Shown here piece after piece: positions 46,285-55,231 of a stretch of DNA of 64,000 nucleotides. The DNA is taken from contig NZ_CP023548.1 of assembly GCF_002407205.1 (NCBI RefSeq), positions 1,202,501-1,266,500 on the forward strand. Direction: 5' to 3'. The stretch's first letter is position 1. Each line of letters begins with the position of its first letter. The notes beneath the pieces are model-generated. The model made no database searches and was not told the origin of the DNA. It saw nothing but the letters and a program-made list of their open reading frames with translations. The stretch is from Rhodobacter sp. CZR27. Its GTDB lineage: Bacteria; Pseudomonadota; Alphaproteobacteria; Rhodobacterales; Rhodobacteraceae. Position numbers and translations under genes: made by a program.

Positions 46285-47211
46285 CTAGGAATCATTGATC
46301 TGCGGAGTTGTCGCTGCGCTTCTGGCCGAGGCAGAGCCGGTCACGTGTCGCAGCTGGGGGACCAGCGGGCCGGCTCCGCGACGATGGGGCATACGCCAGA
46401 CGAGCTTGCCCGATCTGCTTTTCATATGGTGCCCCCTTACCCAATGGGTCCTTCGCGGGATCCCTTCTCGGGTGCCAGTCGACATATCGGCCTTCATCGC
46501 CTCGACCTGACCGCGGCCCGACTTGCCCAAGGCGATCTTCGTGATGAGCGTGGCAGGAAGCACTTTGCCGGACCGCTCGGCCTGACGTCTTTCGTGCCTA
46601 GGGTGGAGCGAGACCTGCTGCACCTCCAGCATACCATCGTGACGCAGCAGGGTGGCGATCGCGACGGCAGCGCCGAGGAAGTTCCGGTTCATGGCGAGTT
46701 CGTCCTCAATCATGCCATCCGGAACCGGCATGCCGACAGCCTCGAAAAGGCCGCGAGTGGGCGTCGGGACTACCTCGGCCTTCATTCCCCTCGTGACCAT
46801 GCAGCAGGTGCTTGGGCCGACGGTGTTCTGGCGGATGGCGAAGCGCTGAGTGAAAATATCCCCCTCGACCTGTGTGACCAAGCCGATCACGGAACCATCA
46901 TTCTGCCGCTGGATTCCATCCTCCCCTGTGAGAGGGGGCATGATGACCATCGTCGGAAACGGTAGCTGAACTTGGGAGTAGAGCTCGTCCAGCCCATCTC
47001 GCTTCATCTCGTTGACCAATTCGCTCATCATCCAGTAGGCATCGGCATCGATCCGGAATATCTGGGCGTCCTCAAGGATGGCGAGGGATCGCGCCCGATA
47101 GTCCAGAAGCTGATCCATCAGGCCCGCGGGTAGCTCGGATTGCTGGAACCCCTGCATCTCGCAAACCTGCCGAGGGTAATCCGTGAAGAAGAGCTTCAGT
47201 TCGTGGACCAT
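46285..47211 (-). CDS. Hypothetical protein with a phage-type C-terminal motif
   Basis: A 308-aa protein, start at 47211 preceded by GGCAGGTG. The N-terminal part (ELKLFFTDYPRQVCEMQGF, YWMMSELVNEMKRDGLDEL) has no recognisable domain. The middle has FAIRQNTVGPSTCC and MNRNFLGAAVAIATLLRHDGM. The last 60 residues read RRTHWVRGHHMKSRSGKLVW and MPHRRGAGPLV, a motif common in hypothetical proteins of phages, prophages and plasmids. It may be a remnant of phage cargo. No function is proposed. Confidence 0.65.
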   Translation of the reverse strand: MVHELKLFFTDYPRQVCEMQGFQQSELPAGLMDQLLDYRARSLAILEDAQIFRIDADAYWMMSELVNEMKRDGLDELYSQVQLPFPTMVIMPPLTGEDGIQRQNDGSVIGLVTQVEGDIFTQRFAIRQNTVGPSTCCMVTRGMKAEVVPTPTRGLFEAVGMPVPDGMIEDELAMNRNFLGAAVAIATLLRHDGMLEVQQVSLHPRHERRQAERSGKVLPATLITKIALGKSGRGQVEAMKADMSTGTREGIPRRTHWVRGHHMKSRSGKLVWRMPHRRGAGPLVPQLRHVTGSASARSAATTPQINDS

Positions 47212-47247
47212 GTCGTCACCTGCCGTTGAAGCCGAAGCAGACCCCAA

Positions 47248-47768
47248 GACGGCATGGCCGTCAACATGGGCAGGCTTGAGGTGACAGTTCGCCCGCGCAG
47301 TTCAGGCCACAGCAGCTATCGGGTTTTCCGCCTCGCGCCACGAACGGCCGCTTTGGAAGATATGGCGACGCAGCATCCGATGCGTCCGACCGGCGGCCAT
47401 GGGGCCGAGCATGCCTTCCGCGGCCCGACGTCGCAGGGGGCGGGGAGCGGTCATTCGCTGCGTCTAACATGAACGGCGCCAATGCGTGGAAAGGCACCAC
47501 CGCCGTGGCACACGGCGTGTTCTGGCGCTCGCGGATGGGCTACGGGGCGCGGATCGACGGCGACCGCTACTTCGTCACCTTGCCGAAGAAGATGACCGTC
47601 GAAGACGTCCTGATCGACTGACAGCACCCAACCGCCGCGACACACTCCGTCATGCAATCAAGCGCCTCCCCGGAGGCGCTCTTGGCTTTTCGCGAACTTG
47701 CTGCTCAGCACGAATGGCACTAGTGTGACCGAGATATCAGCAACTTTCTTCGCTCACTCAGGTGCCCA
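47248..47768. other. Spacer upstream of the DUF262 gene
   Basis: About 520 bases with one short ORF (47469-47621). The final 60 bases before 47769 turn AT-rich (ACCGAGATATCAGCAACTTT), which is the probable promoter region of the DUF262-HEPN pair and marks the left edge of a low-GC acquisition. Confidence 0.5.
47469..47621 (+). CDS. Small hypothetical protein or gene fragment
   Basis: A 50-aa frame: NGANAWKGTTAVAHGVFWRS then RMGYGARIDGDRYFVTLPKK and MTVEDVLID. The composition looks coding rather than shadow-like. There is no ribosome site, and the frame continues upstream without a clear start, so it may be the 3' end of a broken gene. Unknown function. Confidence 0.35.
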   Translation: MNGANAWKGTTAVAHGVFWRSRMGYGARIDGDRYFVTLPKKMTVEDVLID

Positions 47769-48815
47769 ATGGACGTAACGAAAATATCTTCCGAGCTAAA
47801 ACAGCAGCGAAGAACAGTTGGGTTTGATACCTACGACATCACCGCGAAGCAACTACTGGATATGGTTGCTGAAGGGCAGATAAAGGTGGCACCCGACTAC
47901 CAGCGGCATTTCGTTTGGAAGTCGGATAGAGAGTCGGCGTTGATTGAGTCGGTGTTTCTAGGAATTCCCGTTCCCAGTCTATTTATGGCGACAAATGAGG
48001 ACTCAAGCTGGGAGTGCATCGACGGGCTGCAGAGGATCACTACCCTTGTGAACTTCGTGAGGCCGCAATTTCGTTCAGGGGTCAAGGATATTTCGACACA
48101 CGAACTGAAGATTGACGGCCTCGAAAAGGTTCCAAGCCTAAATGGAATAAAATTCTCTGATCTTCCCGAGACGCTAAAGCTCAACTTCCTAACGAGACCC
48201 GTGAGGATAACGGTTCTCAATGATCTGAGTGATTACCAAGTCAGGTTCGACCTATTTGAGAGGCTGAACACCGGAGGCATAATCCTGCATCAGCAGGAAA
48301 TCCGAAATTGCGTGTTTCAGGGGGAGTTTAACGAATTCATTAAATCGTGCGCCGCCGATGAGCGCTTAGAAAAAGTGTTCAAAAAATCGAATCGTGAAGG
48401 CCGCGGCAACATGGAGGAGGTAGTACTCAAGTTCTTCGCTTATTTCGAGTGCAGGGACGACTTCAAACACTCCGTAAAAGAATTTCTGAACGCCTATATG
48501 GAAGACAAGACGAAGGCGTTCAAGAACAAGAAGACACTGTCTGAACTGTTCGACAAGACAATGGACGTTTTGTCGAGTGCGCTCCCGGATGGCATAGTTC
48601 GGAGCGAACGAAAGAACACGACGCCGCTTCTATTGTTTGAAGCCGTATCTGTTGGAGTCGCTGATGTAATCAGCGCGGGGAATCAAATCAATAAAGATGC
48701 CCTTCGAGCCGTTCTTAACGACCAAGAGCTCAAGAAGGCAACCTCGGTCGGCACGAATAGTAACCCCAAATTGTTGCGGAGACTTCAAATCGTTAGAGAG
48801 GCCGTTTCTGGATGA
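47769..48815 (+). CDS. DUF262 domain protein (ParB-like nucleotidase family)
   Basis: A 348-aa protein with the DUF262 signature: VAPDYQRHFVWKSDRESALIES, VFLGIPVPSLFM and ECIDGLQRITTLVNF, then RFDLFERLNTGGIILHQQEIRNCVF. It has only the N-terminal DUF262 part and no DUF1524 HNH nuclease as in full GmrSD. GC content is clearly lower than its neighbours, a sign of recent transfer. Its stop overlaps the HEPN gene start (ATGA), so the two work together. Confidence 0.9.
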   Translation: MDVTKISSELKQQRRTVGFDTYDITAKQLLDMVAEGQIKVAPDYQRHFVWKSDRESALIESVFLGIPVPSLFMATNEDSSWECIDGLQRITTLVNFVRPQFRSGVKDISTHELKIDGLEKVPSLNGIKFSDLPETLKLNFLTRPVRITVLNDLSDYQVRFDLFERLNTGGIILHQQEIRNCVFQGEFNEFIKSCAADERLEKVFKKSNREGRGNMEEVVLKFFAYFECRDDFKHSVKEFLNAYMEDKTKAFKNKKTLSELFDKTMDVLSSALPDGIVRSERKNTTPLLLFEAVSVGVADVISAGNQINKDALRAVLNDQELKKATSVGTNSNPKLLRRLQIVREAVSG

Positions 48816-49480
48816 GCTTTGCCGACGCCCAGCTAGAGGTGCGCGGCAGATTCACGGAAGCTCTCCAAGTAATAAATCGGCTGGACCCCGGCGCGCCACC
48901 CAACCTCATCCCATCCACGGACCCGGACAAGGCGTTACGTGGCCTACTACTTGTAGCAATATATTCTGCGATGGAGCGGGGAGTAAACGCTTACGTTGAA
49001 GAGGCATTAGCGGTGGCCACGTCGCATGCCTCACTAGTCAAGCACTGCATCCCGGAGGTGCAGGCAATTTTTCACTACCCGCGAATACAGTCGCTTCGCG
49101 ACTGCTCCGATGATAATTCACTCAGTAAGTCAATTGAGCTATTTTCTATGCTCACGCAGGATGTTGAGTTCAGTGTAGCAAACAACCCACTTTCCGTGCG
49201 CCTGCAGAATGTTGACGGTTCAACGATGGAGCAGTGCTGCCAGTTTCTGGGTGTGCCCAACTTCAGCATCGGCGTAATGGAGAGGGGCCGTTTGAATAAT
49301 CTTCGTGAGCGACGAAATGCGGTGTCTCACGGCCGCGAGTCTTCGGTTCAGGTCGGTGGAAGGTTCTCCTTCGGCGAAATAAGAACTATGCACTCAATAG
49401 CGGATACGGAAGTTGAAAAATTTGGTTCGGCTTTGAAGGCTTTTTTTGAGCAGAAAGGTTATGAGCTCAGCAGTGCGTAG
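48812..49480 (+). CDS. HEPN-domain protein, predicted ribonuclease partner of DUF262
   Basis: A 222-aa helical protein of the MAE_28990/MAE_18760-like HEPN type: LLLVAIYSAMERGVNAYVEEAL and the HEPN catalytic motif R-x4-H as RNAVSH (168-173) in NNLRERRNAVSHGR. HEPN proteins of this kind cut RNA. Coupled to DUF262, the pair resembles two-gene defence modules in which a DUF262 NTPase controls an RNase toxin; that role is inference. Low GC, as in the partner. Confidence 0.85.
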   Translation: MSFADAQLEVRGRFTEALQVINRLDPGAPPNLIPSTDPDKALRGLLLVAIYSAMERGVNAYVEEALAVATSHASLVKHCIPEVQAIFHYPRIQSLRDCSDDNSLSKSIELFSMLTQDVEFSVANNPLSVRLQNVDGSTMEQCCQFLGVPNFSIGVMERGRLNNLRERRNAVSHGRESSVQVGGRFSFGEIRTMHSIADTEVEKFGSALKAFFEQKGYELSSA

Positions 49481-50029
49481 CATTTCCACTCACGTCACCG
49501 ACTGACGGAATATCAATCTGGTCGTTAAATTCTGCCTGCTTGACGGCAACCTCTCAACGCGTTGGAGAGCTGCGCAGAGCCGTTACGCTGCGCGTTGTAG
49601 ACTGCGGGGTCCGTGAACGGCAGGATTGTCTCGGGTCGCTGACCTCGGCCTGCCAGACCACGCTGCACGACGCCTTGGATGACCGGTTCCCAGAAGCTGC
49701 GCCGCAGCGCTCGGCCTTGAAGCGAACGGCTGCTCTGGGCCGGGCGCGCTATCTTGCCGCGCTCGGCCACGCAGCAGCGGAGGTCTGCTTCCTGCGCACT
49801 GCGTCGCTCTCCACGCGGGTCGCGGACGACCGCTTCCGCCATCTGCCACAGATGAAGTGCCGCGACCTCACAGGCAGTTCCCAGCCCTCTGCGTCGGCGC
49901 TACGGTTCGGCCACAGGGATAAGAACGACCTTGCAGGAGCTGCCAGGTCCTCTCCGACCGGCTTTGATGGCGGCTCCACGGAACCACCGGGTCATCCACA
50001 TAAAATGAAGGTGGCGGACCAAGGGGGCC
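49481..50029. other. Spacer between HEPN and HsdR-like genes
   Basis: About 550 bases, GC-rich again. Frames such as 49540-50136 look like shadows. A diverged relative of the dispersed repeat may lie near 49690-49750 (GAACGGCTGCTCTGGGCCGG). Nothing else seen. Confidence 0.4.
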
Positions 50030-51091
50030 TCAAGAACCGAGATAGGACTGGATCGCCGCCTCGATCGCCCCCGTGTGCTTGTACAGGTCTGACGGCTTAT
50101 CAACCCGGATCTTGGTCTCGACCTTGTCTGCGTTGAACAGGCCGATGTTCTTGGTCGTCGGAGAATTGAAGTACAGACGGCAGACCGGACGCCTGTTGTT
50201 GTCGTCCATCAGGATGGCACAGTAACTCTTCGCGTCCCTCATGGTGATCCGCTCGATGGGAGCAATCTTCGCCGCAATCGCGCGGACGATCATGAACCCC
50301 TCGCGTTCCTCATCGGTCGTCTCCACTTCCGGCTCCTCGACTTCCTGCGCAGCCTCGTTCTTGGCTGAGGGCGGATCACCTCGGAGAGTGATACTAAGCT
50401 TGTCTTGAATTCGGTCGCGGATGATCTCGTCTAGAGCAGCCTGAATGGCGGGCTTTAATTGTTCTGCGACTGCCTTGGTGATCGAGCCATCATGGATCTG
50501 ACGCCCAATCAGGCGAATGAAATCATCGTCTGGCTCATCAAGCTGACCCTTGAGATAGCTGGCAGCTGCTCGCGTGTACTTGAGATTCGATGCTGCCTCG
50601 ATGATCGACTCGATGGCGAAGCAGCCCTTCTGGAATCGCGCCAATTCCTGCACTTGCAGATTGTCGTAGTTCTGGAAATTAAACTTGAAGAAGGGCCGCT
50701 TGTCCATCTTGTTTGGCTCATCAGTGTCCGAGAAGAACCATGCCTCCCTCCCATTAGTAAGGACGGCAAGGCGGGATTCTGTGACGTGGAAATAGCGGAA
50801 CAACTGGCTGAACTGCGTGTCCCCCAGCTTGCTGTTAATTGGCTTTGCCTCCACAAGCATCGCGATCTTGCCGTCAATCTTAATCGCGAAGTCGACCTTC
50901 TCGCCTTTCTTCATCCCGACGTCGGCGATAAACTCGGGCATGACCTCTTCAAGGTTGAACACGTCAAACCCGAGGGCTTGGAGGAACGGGAGGACAACCG
51001 CGGTTTTGGTGGCCTCTTCAGTTAAAGCCTGACGCTCAGCGACCTTGGAGCGGGTTGAGAGCGTTGCGATCTGTTCGAGAAAATCAGCCAT
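50030..51091 (-). CDS. HsdR-N-type nuclease (PD-(D/E)XK), stand-alone
   Basis: A 353-aa protein. The N-terminal half is like the type I restriction enzyme R protein N-domain: TEEATKTAVVLPFLQALGFD, then KVDFAIKIDGKIAMLVEAKP with D67 and E81-A-K83, and SQLFRYFHVTESRLAVLTNGREAWFFSD. There is no helicase region and no S or M subunit nearby. The acidic linker EEPEVETTDEERE leads to a second domain (ITMRDAKSYCAILMDDNNRRPVCRLYFNS). Start 51091 is the first ATG that includes the domain; the frame stays open further upstream. Probably an accessory defence nuclease. Confidence 0.85.
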   Translation of the reverse strand: MADFLEQIATLSTRSKVAERQALTEEATKTAVVLPFLQALGFDVFNLEEVMPEFIADVGMKKGEKVDFAIKIDGKIAMLVEAKPINSKLGDTQFSQLFRYFHVTESRLAVLTNGREAWFFSDTDEPNKMDKRPFFKFNFQNYDNLQVQELARFQKGCFAIESIIEAASNLKYTRAAASYLKGQLDEPDDDFIRLIGRQIHDGSITKAVAEQLKPAIQAALDEIIRDRIQDKLSITLRGDPPSAKNEAAQEVEEPEVETTDEEREGFMIVRAIAAKIAPIERITMRDAKSYCAILMDDNNRRPVCRLYFNSPTTKNIGLFNADKVETKIRVDKPSDLYKHTGAIEAAIQSYLGS

Positions 51092-51770
51092 AACAGCACC
51101 AAGGTAAATGTTGATTCGCCTGAAGACAGAGGGTGAATCAGTGGCTGGCAGAAAGTCCAGAGCCTTGCGAGAGCGCCTTACCTTTAGTGGATACGCATCA
51201 ATGGCAACACAAGGCCTGCGCCATGCCCTCGACAAGGTGATTATCGACGACCGTTCGGACCATTCCAGACAGGTGAGGCCTAACCAGAGTTCCAGTTCGG
51301 GCCAGAAGGACTGCTCCCCGGCCTGAAGGAGGTCATCTCCGCCCTCGGAACGCGCCATCCCGGGTCGATCGCAAACTTCTTGCTCGGCACTTACTATGCG
51401 TTGGACGGGAGACGTCCCATCGACCTGCTGCATGCCGGGTCCGTTGACCTGGTGGTTCTTGCCGCGGCGGGAACAGGCCAGCAAGGTTCCTGAGACTGAT
51501 CGCCCAGGACAGCGTCCCCTGGCGCGCCGGTACGAGCCGTCGCTTGTGGTCGGGCTGGTGCATGCGAAGACATCGATAGGCGCGGCCTGTGCCGCCAGTC
51601 CCCGCAACGGCGCGGCCGGGTCAAGCACCCGGCGCTGAAGCCCTTTGAGGCTGCGGCGGGCGGCGGTGGGGTCGATCTTACCTTCCGGCGTGGCGGTCTC
51701 CCCGTTTCTTGTTCTGGTCGGAAGCCTGGCGCGGGGCGTCGCAACGGCAAAGCCGCAAGGCAGGTAACGA
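51092..51770. other. Spacer containing an antitoxin-like fragment
   Basis: About 680 bases. The only recognisable content is the fragment at 51290-51493. The rest shows no supported gene. Confidence 0.45.
51290..51493 (+). pseudogene. 3' fragment of an antitoxin-like gene (Xre/MbcA/ParS C-domain type)
   Basis: The frame reads FQFGPEGLLPGLKEVISALG, then SIANFLLGTYYALDGRRPID and LLHAGSVDLVVLAAAGTGQQ to a stop. This matches the common C-terminal domain of ParS/MbcA-type antitoxins (GLPGLxEVxAAL...NFLL...ALGGRTPLDLLRxG). An in-frame TAA precedes it and no start is present, so the 5' part is lost. Confidence 0.6.
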
Positions 51771-52427
51771 TCACCCGCCGACCCGAGCCGGGGCCGCCCC
51801 ATCCCCCACCAGCAGCGACCCGTCGGGCAACGGCCGCTGCAGAAGCCGCGCCTCGCTCCACTCCGCCTCGAGCCAGATCTTCCACTCCGAGGGGTGGGTG
51901 ACGATCACGGGCATCGCCTTCGGATGCACGGCGGCGACATCGGCGTTCGGCACCGTGGTCAGGAAGGCGAAAAGATCGTCGGTGGTCTCGCCGTCCTTCA
52001 GCTTACGGACCGAGGTCCAGCCGGGGACATGGATGCCGGCGAAGAACATCGGCGCCCCCTGCGCGTGCTCGAACCAGGCGTTGCCAAGCCCTGCACCGCG
52101 CGGCTCGGCGAAGCGCGTGAGCGGGACCAGGCAACGGTTCTCGCGGCCGAGCCAGCGCCGCCAGTGCGGCGAGCCGACGTTGCGCACGTTGGTGACGCCG
52201 CGGTCGACCTTCTTGCTGACGAAATACTGCGGAGGCGTTGGCAGACCCTAGCGCGCCATCGCGAACTCGAGGCCGCCGGAGGAGCCCACCCGGACGATCG
52301 GCGCCTGCTGGTCGGGATAGATCTCGGGCTGCGGCGGCAGGTTGCCGAGACTGTCGAGGATCTCCTGGCCCGAGAAGAGCCGCCGCATCGCATCCTGCGC
52401 GCGGGTCTGGCTGTAGAGATTGCACAT
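51771..52427 (-). pseudogene. SRAP (HMCES/YedK-type) abasic-site peptidase with amber nonsense codon
   Basis: From ATG 52427 the frame gives MCNLYSQTRAQDAMRRLF; the catalytic Cys2 is present. At codon 60 (52248-52250) a TAG replaces the conserved tryptophan in the ARWGLPTPPQ motif. In the same frame the gene continues QYFVSKKVDRGVTNVRNVGSPHWRRWLG, RCLVPLTRFAEP, and later the conserved MPVIVTHPSEWKIWLEA to 51771. The reading frame is otherwise intact, so one base change inactivated it. SRAP proteins form a covalent bond with abasic sites in single-stranded DNA. Confidence 0.85.
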
Positions 52428-53595
52428 CCGGGAGCACTCCTCGCAGCCGAAGGTTGAATGCCCCGCAGCATAGGGCGGGCGTCTGTCAGAAGACATCGGC
52501 CTGACGTCGTGGTCGGCGTCGACGCAGGATATGCCTCCGCTTCTTCACCGCGTGGGAGCGGCACTCAGGAAGCGACGTCGTTCGACGCGGATCTGACCTT
52601 TGCTGCCTGGACCGTGTCAGGTTTCCTCCGGGCGGGGCTTCGTTTGCGCCGCGTTTCACGGCCGCGGCCGTGCCCCCGTTGGCCGTCGGCAAGCCGCTGG
52701 GTGAAGAGCTTTCCGAGCGGCGGCGGGTCGATCGGACAGTGCTGCGGCAACTCGCCGCATCGGGGGCGCTGCGGGGTGGAAGGGGGTCGGCACGGCGAGA
52801 GCAAAGCCGCCGCGGCTTTTTTCGCGGAAGGTGCCCTGCATCCCTCCGATCAGTTCGGGCAAGGTTCGCCTGCGGTCGCCTCGGTTCGGGATGTCGCCGG
52901 CCCCTTTGCGGGGTTGGCGCTGACCTGTCTGTGGCACCTGCGGATCGCGGGCACCGGCGGCGCGACCGACCGTTGACCACCGGGGAAGCTGCCGACGCCG
53001 GATGTCAGGACCGCGGCACACGCGCGGGACCGAGGTGCGCGAGCGGGTCTGGAGACCGTAATTTTTTCGCAAAATCATGGATTTGACTCCATTCTGGCCT
53101 TCTGGTCCTTGTCGCCTCCACAGAATCGATGCCTCCCGACCGGGCGCTGAGGAACAGCCTTCGGCAGGGAGCGCCACCGCGGGACAATGCAGGAACGACC
53201 AGATGTTGCCAGTTGGAGATCGCCTTAAGTGTCACGAGGGCGATGATCGTGACCGAAGCTCGTTCAGCGGGCGACAGACGCAAGATACCGGGCTGACCCG
53301 TTGTCCCCGCCCACCGCGACCGGGCACCTGGCGTCTGCGGCCTCGTTCAGCGCCCGGCAGCTTTTCCAGCAGCGGCGGGCCTCGTTCGGCACCTGCCGAC
53401 TCGCTGTGGATCTGCCGGCCCTGTCCGCCTGCCTGACAGGTCGCGGCAGGTTGCATTCACCTCCGCGCGCAGGTCGCCGGATGGCTGAACGCTGGCCCTC
53501 GGCCCTCGGCTGAACACTCTCACTTCGCCCTCTACAGCGATCCGCGGCCCCGCCGCGGGACGATCGCTCATGCCTCATGCACAGGATCCAGCCTC
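52428..53595. other. 1.17-kb stretch without a recognisable gene
   Basis: Several frames are open on both strands (the longest about 170 codons) but have arginine/proline-rich shadow composition and no family motifs. No repeat of note and no promoter could be fixed. It may be decayed DNA between SRAP and the AAA+ pair. Confidence 0.45.
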
Positions 53596-54048
53596 ATGCC
53601 TTCCGACAACCACCTTTTGCTCGATCAAGACGACGCCGCCTTCGCCGCCGCCGAGGAACCACCCTCGGACGCCGATCTCGCCGACGCGCCCGATCCCAGG
53701 GACTGGCAGCCGATTTTGACACTCGGAGAGGTGCCGCTTCTCTGGGGCAGGGTCATGCCCCGCCCGCGCCTCGGTGACGCGACCATTGCGGGCTCGCCGC
53801 GGATTGCGCTCGACGTCCACGCCAGTTGGGAACTGACGGTCAGCCGGGGGCACCAGCCTTTCGCGCCATCCAACGCTGCCGGGCAGGCCACTGCCCATGA
53901 CGCCGCTCCAAACCCGGGCAACGGGAGGACTCTCGATCGCGGAGCGCGCGGCCTTGTTCTTGTCGACGATCCCGAACTGCTGGCGCTCTGGCTCGCTCTG
54001 AGGATCCAGAGCATCCGCCGCCTCTCGAAAGCGGCACTGACCGCCTGA
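53596..54048 (+). CDS. Hypothetical protein paired with the Lon-like ATPase
   Basis: A 150-aa acidic protein: LLLDQDDAAFAAAEEPPSDADLADAPDPRDW then LTLGEVPLLWGRVMPRPRLGDA, a variable centre, and RGLVLVDDPELLALWLALRIQSIRRLSKAAL at the end. No known domain recognised. It precedes the AAA+ gene by 79 nt on the same strand and may be an adaptor or substrate. Its start has a weak ribosome site. Confidence 0.6.
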   Translation: MPSDNHLLLDQDDAAFAAAEEPPSDADLADAPDPRDWQPILTLGEVPLLWGRVMPRPRLGDATIAGSPRIALDVHASWELTVSRGHQPFAPSNAAGQATAHDAAPNPGNGRTLDRGARGLVLVDDPELLALWLALRIQSIRRLSKAALTA

Positions 54049-54127
54049 TCCCACCCTCTGTCACCTTGTCGTCGCCGCACGGACGCCCGCTGTCCGTCAG
54101 ATCTCTCATGCCCATAGGACCATCAAC

Positions 54128-55231
54128 ATGTCACGTATCCCGTTCATCCACGCGGCCTTTCCCGATCCGGCCCTAAGCAAGCCCGCAATCGAGAAGCGCC
54201 TGAAGCGTCATTTTCGACATTTCGCTGCCCGGAAAGCCGGGCTGGAAGATCCACTCCCGGACGATGACGCCGGCGATCGGGCCATGAAGGAGGGGATCAC
54301 CGAGCGGATCGACATTCCCTGGCGGTCGGGACAGCGCATCTCCCGCCGGGCGGAAGCGATCAGCACCTGTGCCAGCCGGAAATCGCCGCTGAGCCGGCTG
54401 AAGCCGGAGGACCGGAAGCGGCTCGACGTATTGCGCAACGGCGTGGACCTAGTCGATTTGCCCTCGGAACATCGAGCGGACGAAATCGGGGCCGCGTTGC
54501 ACGCGGAAATGCCGTGGATGGCGCCGGCCACGAACCGGATATGGCAAGATCTGCAGCAATCGGTGCAGCGTGGCGAACCCGGTACCCACATTCTGCCTCA
54601 ACTGCTCGACGGCCCGCCGGGGATCGGCAAGAGCTATCTCGCCCGTCTGCTCGCGAAGCTGATCGGCGTGCCGGGTCTCACCCTTGAAGCCACCGTGGAG
54701 AATGCGTCTTTCGGCCTGGTCGGCTCGCAACGCGGCTGGGGAAACGCCGCGCCGGGCAGGATGATCAACCTGATCCTCGCCGAACTCGTTGGCAATCCGG
54801 TGATCTTCGTCGACGAGATCGAGAAGGCGGGACGGGCTGACTCGACCAAGGGGCAGTGCTTTTCCTTGACCGACGCGCTGTTGCCGCTGCTCGAACCGAC
54901 CTCCGCGGCCGCCTGGAGCTGCCCGTACTTCGAGATCGGCTTCGACATGCGCTGGATCAGCTGGATCCTCGCGTCCAACGATTGGCGATCCCTGCCGCAG
55001 CCCTTGCTCAGCCGCTGCCCGCCAATCCGGCTGGAGCGGCCGACGCTGCAGCATCTCAAGGGGTTCGCCCGGCACCAGGGCGCCCGGCGGGGGCTGTCAG
55101 AGGCCTCGATCGAGGCGATCTGCGAAGCGCTGGACCGGGCGGTGGCCCGCGGCTACGTGCCGGATCTCAGAACCGTTCTGCGCATGCTCGACCACGCCGA
55201 GAGGATGGAGCGGCGGCCGCCGCTGCAGTGA
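54128..55231 (+). CDS. AAA+ ATPase related to the Lon ATPase domain
   Basis: A 367-aa protein. About 160 residues precede the ATPase and include the RRAEAISTCASRKSPLSRLKPEDRKRL segment. The AAA+ core has Walker A DGPPGIGKSYLARLLAKLIG, Walker B VIFVDEIEKAG, sensor-1 SWILASNDW and the arginine-finger region QPLLSRCPPIRLERP. Order and wording recall Lon/ClpX-type unfoldases, but no protease domain is present. It ends with DLRTVLRMLDHAERME. It stands between the cargo genes and the tns operon; a role in defence or in transposition is unproven. Confidence 0.8.
   Translation: MSRIPFIHAAFPDPALSKPAIEKRLKRHFRHFAARKAGLEDPLPDDDAGDRAMKEGITERIDIPWRSGQRISRRAEAISTCASRKSPLSRLKPEDRKRLDVLRNGVDLVDLPSEHRADEIGAALHAEMPWMAPATNRIWQDLQQSVQRGEPGTHILPQLLDGPPGIGKSYLARLLAKLIGVPGLTLEATVENASFGLVGSQRGWGNAAPGRMINLILAELVGNPVIFVDEIEKAGRADSTKGQCFSLTDALLPLLEPTSAAAWSCPYFEIGFDMRWISWILASNDWRSLPQPLLSRCPPIRLERPTLQHLKGFARHQGARRGLSEASIEAICEALDRAVARGYVPDLRTVLRMLDHAERMERRPPLQ

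Noticed and set aside
52428..53595. Several frames up to about 170 codons
   Set aside because: Arg/Pro/Gly-rich on both strands with no motifs or plausible starts; treated as decayed DNA.
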